Origin: Physcomitrium patens
Lineage: Eukaryota > Streptophyta > Bryopsida > Funariales > Funariaceae
NCBI RefSeq assembly: GCF_000002425.4
Contig: NC_037254.1
Location: 16,328,763 to 16,392,762, forward strand
Direction of reading: 5' to 3'
Length of the DNA stretch: 64,000 bases
A model generated the notes under the pieces. That model worked only from the letters and a program-made list of their open reading frames with translations, was not told where the DNA came from and made no database searches. The position numbers and the translations under genes were made by a program. Within the stretch, counting starts at the first letter, position 1, and every line of letters starts with the position of its first letter. Positions 60,887 to 64,000 of this stretch are shown piece after piece.

Positions 60887-61925
60887 TGTTGTCTTGCAAT
60901 ATGGCTACTAGATGAAAGAAAAAAAAAATATGGATTATATTATTGAAGAGCTTGATTAAAAGAATATATTAAAAAATTACTTTAAAAAGTATAGATAAAA
61001 GATAAAAAGGTAGTAATAACTTTTAGTACTAATGATGTATTTTTCTAAAATGGACTTTTATTTACTTTGCAAGGCCACAAATAATACAAAAATAAATAAA
61101 TTAGAATAAATAATATTATAACCATTTTTAAGCAAAAATAAAGAATATCTTCTAGCAAAATTATCTAAAAAAACTAGAGATTGATATGAAGAGAGAATTG
61201 ATTAAAAACCAAGTTAAAAATCAGATTCCAAAGCACAAAATTATACACCTATAAAAATTTGAGGTTTTTTTGTTGATTAAAAAGCAATGTTAAGAAGGAA
61301 TTTTCTTAGGGTTTACTTAAGTATTAATTTTGAGTGATTTGAGTAGATATTGACTTTACGGGAGCCTTACAAAGTTAAGGTTGTATGAGGAAATTCAAGG
61401 TTTTGTGAAATAAAAAAGGCTTTATATTTTAGAAGATTTTTTAAATATTGTAGTAGTTTGACATGTGAAAAAATTAAAGAGTTAAGCATCTACTTGTCCT
61501 AATTTTTTTTAGAAATTTTAAATTCATTGAATGGTGAAATCAGAGATTATTGAAATTTAATTGGATAAAGATGTCAAAAATTAGATTTTAAGGGCTAATG
61601 AAGATTTCTATGATTTTGAACAATTTGCCAATTGTGTTGAAATAAATTTTTGTAAGCTGATAGCAAACTTGGATTACAATATTTTTGAAAATTTTAAAGG
61701 CTAATAAACAATGCAACAAAGAGCTATTGTTGTTGGTAGATTGACATTAAAATTGGATTTTAAGCATAGCCAACACTCAAGCAGATTAGAAGCATTTTAT
61801 TCCGATTTGGAGAAAAACTCTGTTATCTTACTAAAGTCTTTTCATTACTTTTATATTTATATAAATAAAAATGTAAAAAAAATATTTTAATTATTTTAAT
61901 TAAGAATATTAAAATTTTAATAAGA
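60887..61925 (+). repeat. Family R repeat, copy 7
   Basis: The head TGTTGTCTTGCAATATGG is the family start. It has the ordered blocks 'gcaaggccacaaataatac', 'aatcagattccaaagcacaaaattatacacct' and 'gggagccttacaaagttaagg'. The 3' end is lost before a (TA)n tract at 61936-61964, which abuts the GC-rich island. Confidence 0.65.
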
Positions 61926-61935
61926 AAATGCATCC

Positions 61936-61966
<31 letters not shown>

Positions 61967-62173
61967 AATGACACTCATAAGCATTCTCAAACCCAAACTA
62001 CTCCCCCGCCCCCCAACTGTACAAGTCCCCATTCCTCTGCTGCCCACAGCTTCCACTGCCTTGCTCCTCCGGGCTACGCCACGCCGCATCCTCCACCAGC
62101 CCCATGGGCTCTCATCTTCCACGTCGCTGCCCTCACTCCACGCTTTCCTCTCGCCCAGCCTGCCCCTCAATCA

Positions 62174-63073
62174 TCAGTTGGTGAAGTTGGCCAGCGTGCT
62201 CTCCGGCTTGCCCTGCACAGCGTCCGCGTGCGCTTCCACTCCGAACCCGGGCACCACCAGCTCCTTGGTCAGCACTTCCGGCAGCTTGGGGATGCCCGTC
62301 AGCGTGAACGTGTACATGAACTTGAAGGGCGTGATGGGATGCAGTCGCACCACTCCTCTCGCCTCCGCGAAGAACCCCGTGCCTCCCGTGACGCCCATCA
62401 GCGTGTCCTGGAAGTTGATGAACGGCCCCTGCGCCCCGAGTCCCCGTCCCACCCCACAGTTCAATTCATCAGCACCCAACAGCCCTCCAACATCCAACGT
62501 TCTACATTCTGGACGCCTGATCACCCAGTCCAACTGTGGAGTTGCATTTGGAAACGGGATCGCAACATGCCGCTGATGTGGCCCATGTCGCCCAAGTACC
62601 AGCTCATGATGGTCTCGTAGTGATCGGGTGTGAAGAATGGCAAGCTGTGTAGTTCGAGAGCCCCCCTTTCCTGATACTGTTTCATGTGCAGGCAGATTCC
62701 CGTCGTGATGCCCAGCCTCGTCCGCAACGACGAATCGTACAGCTGCACATACACACACCAATTCCCCCACCCTCAGTCCTCAGCGACCCCCGCGCCCCTT
62801 CTTACCCGTGTGATCCAACTTCAAGGGTGACGGACCTGGGTACACGACTCTAACTTGTCGGTAGCGCACGAGGCTGGGGATTGTAATTATCACTGCACAC
62901 CGCCCAGCGCCACTAACCTTGTTGGTGAAAGGGACCTAGTCGCCAAGAGCCTTGACGTGTTCTCCGGTCACCGGATCCGTTCTGTTGACGGACTGTCTGC
63001 TCAATTCCAAGAACGTGGGACTGTCCCGGTCGAACTCGTTCAGCTCGTACACCGTGAAAGTCTGCTTCTTCAC
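62174..63073 (-). pseudogene. AOC: Allene oxide cyclase-like gene, 5'-truncated, with a stop codon
   Basis: AOC closes the ring of the jasmonate precursor in plastids. Minus-strand exons: 63072-62918 (VYELNEFDRDSP...VPFTNK), 62742-62572 (LYDSSLRTRLGITTGIC...YLGDMGHIS) and 62428-62174 (GPFINFQDT, VTGGTGFF, KFMYTFTLTGIP, ending ANFTN). The first intron has a clean AAG|GTTAGT donor and TGTGCAG acceptor, and the 63073 edge has a TTGCAG acceptor. Residues known for the family (Glu and Asn of ELNE, Ser-Pro, Asn of FTNK, Cys of GIC) are kept. A TAG at 62936-62938 replaces the residue before VPFTNK. No consistent GT donor exists at 62571. The upstream transit-peptide exon is absent, so it is most likely a pseudogene. 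Confidence 0.88.
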
Positions 63074-63164
63074 TGCAACACCAGGAACCATCACAAACCA
63101 GGGGCAACATCAGCTATTTGTGTGACCACCAGTGCGGGCCAGGCGTCACAAAAATATTTGTTTT

Positions 63165-63544
63165 AAAAACTATTTTAAAACTGAGTTGCATAGTTGCCCA
63201 TGATAGCTATATTTTAAAATCATATATATGTGATCAAGAAACAAGAAACTACTCTTAGAATACCAAGTAAGAAAGATATGCTTTTATCTTTAAAAGAACT
63301 TGATATAAAGATAAAATTTTTAATGCTTCAAATATAATAAAATAATGTTGATTAAAATAAACTTTTATAACACGTTATATAATTTTTTATTATTGGTCAA
63401 GTTTGTTGGTCAAGATTCTGTCAAGAACAATCTTCAAATGATATATCTAAAATAAACAATCATAATGGTATTGAAAAATAATAAGACAGTAAATAATGTT
63501 TTGAAACGTCACACTTATTTAGAAGATGATTTCTAAAAATCATT
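63165..63544. other. AT-rich insertion-like block between two GC-rich islands
   Basis: It has sharp composition changes on both sides and no gene. It may be inserted sequence that separated the cyclase from its first exon. Confidence 0.45.
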
Positions 63545-63955
63545 CATTCTGCAATGCAATGCTTTCCATCGCCCCCACTTCCCAGTTCCCCACTGTCGGC
63601 AAGTCGTTCTTCGAACGAAGCCCCGCCTTGCCCCGTTGTCCCGCTGGTGATGATCAAGTAAAGTGCCCGATTGGTCGTACATGTGGGCGTCCCAGCTGCC
63701 GGCAGCGGCAACCATACTTTCTCGTGCTTGACTGTGAGTCAACCCAGAATCTTCAGATTGCGGTCCCGTCAAACCCATCACTCGCCTGGGCGCGTGCCCA
63801 TATAAAGCCGTGCCCACAATCGCATTCCCTCATAACAACGCTCACAACAACGCTCACACCGCTCCGAAAGTTCCTGCTCCCGATCTCTCCCCCTCGGGTT
63901 TGCTTCACCGGGTTCGTTTGCAGCGTCCCCGAAAATTCGCATCGCATCCATCGAC
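63545..63955 (+). promoter_or_regulatory. Promoter and 5' leader of the duplicated host gene (copy 2, better preserved)
   Basis: The TATA box CATATAAAG is at 63799-63807, about 150 bp before the ATG at 63956. A leader block, GCTCACAACAAC, is duplicated here but single in copy 1. Similarity to about 10630-11024 covers the promoter and the whole leader. CpG sites are much better kept than in copy 1. Confidence 0.7.
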
Positions 63956-64000
63956 ATGGAAGTCATGATCGCCGAAGCTCCGGCCAGATGCTCCAGCATG
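63956..64000 (+). CDS. Start of a host gene of unknown function, cut by the window edge
   Basis: Fifteen codons from ATG 63956, MEVMIAEAPARCSSM, match the first exon at 11025 with three differences (Ile/Thr-Ala, Pro/Ser, Met/Ile positions). The ATG has the same leader context in both copies. Whether this copy is a working gene cannot be told because it leaves the window. Confidence 0.55.
   Translation, partial: MEVMIAEAPARCSSM

Noticed and set aside
61928..62620. Plus-strand ORFs of 230 and 202 codons over the GC island
   Set aside because: They are antisense to the allene oxide cyclase-like exons, which have recognisable family motifs and splice sites.
62521..62770. The 198-codon minus ORF taken as one continuous exon
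   Set aside because: Cyclase homology switches frame between 62572 and 62428. The segment between is intron-like.
1..64000. CRISPR array, operons, prokaryotic signals
   Set aside because: No regularly spaced repeats with spacers were seen, and all recognisable content is plant nuclear.

Overview
This looks like nuclear DNA from a land plant. It is very AT-rich and almost wholly made of transposable elements in different states of decay, with a few GC-rich islands that look like remnants of host genes. The plant assignment rests on an allene oxide cyclase-like gene (jasmonate pathway), chromodomain Ty3/gypsy elements (chromoviruses), an Asp-tRNA-type primer site and Ty1/copia relics. The divergent cyclase and the element types would fit a non-seed plant such as a bryophyte, but I cannot name the species. 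I see no intact protein-coding gene in the window.

Layout. 1-10137: copies of an unclassified dispersed repeat, here called family R (termini TGTCGT...ACGACA), and a LINE split by one R copy. 10138-11320: GC-rich island with a promoter and first-exon-like ORF, a decayed duplicate of the sequence at the right edge. 12303-19710: chromovirus A, with 398-bp LTRs, a perfect GGATG duplication, dense heat-shock-element motifs in the LTRs, an R copy inside gag, and a small extra ORF after the chromodomain. 21230-22440 (minus): PIF/Harbinger-like transposase relic. 23870-27790 (minus): copia relic split by a 2.5-kb TG...CA insertion. 28206-29406: GC-rich island of unknown identity. 29560-32560: very decayed Ty3/gypsy element.

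33596-57732 is a four-level nest. Gypsy D (minus) has an R copy in its 5' LTR. That R copy contains gypsy C (40517-56954, CATAC duplication). The gag of C contains chromovirus B (41969-48361, CATTA duplication). D also carries a separate 1.26-kb insertion in its integrase region. C has a long reading frame with coiled-coil character between integrase and its 3' LTR. B has the same small post-chromodomain ORF as A.

57733-61930: decayed sequence and two more R copies. 61970-63160 (minus): GC-rich island with a 5'-truncated allene oxide cyclase-like pseudogene. 63545-64000: the better preserved promoter and first-exon start of the gene duplicated at 10.5-11.3 kb.

Two themes connect the parts. 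Most premature stops, the LTR-to-LTR differences and the R-copy divergence fit C-to-T / G-to-A change, as expected for methylated, silenced DNA. The nesting and target duplications allow insertions to be ordered in time. All element relationships were read by eye from the sequence; no database search or alignment program was used.
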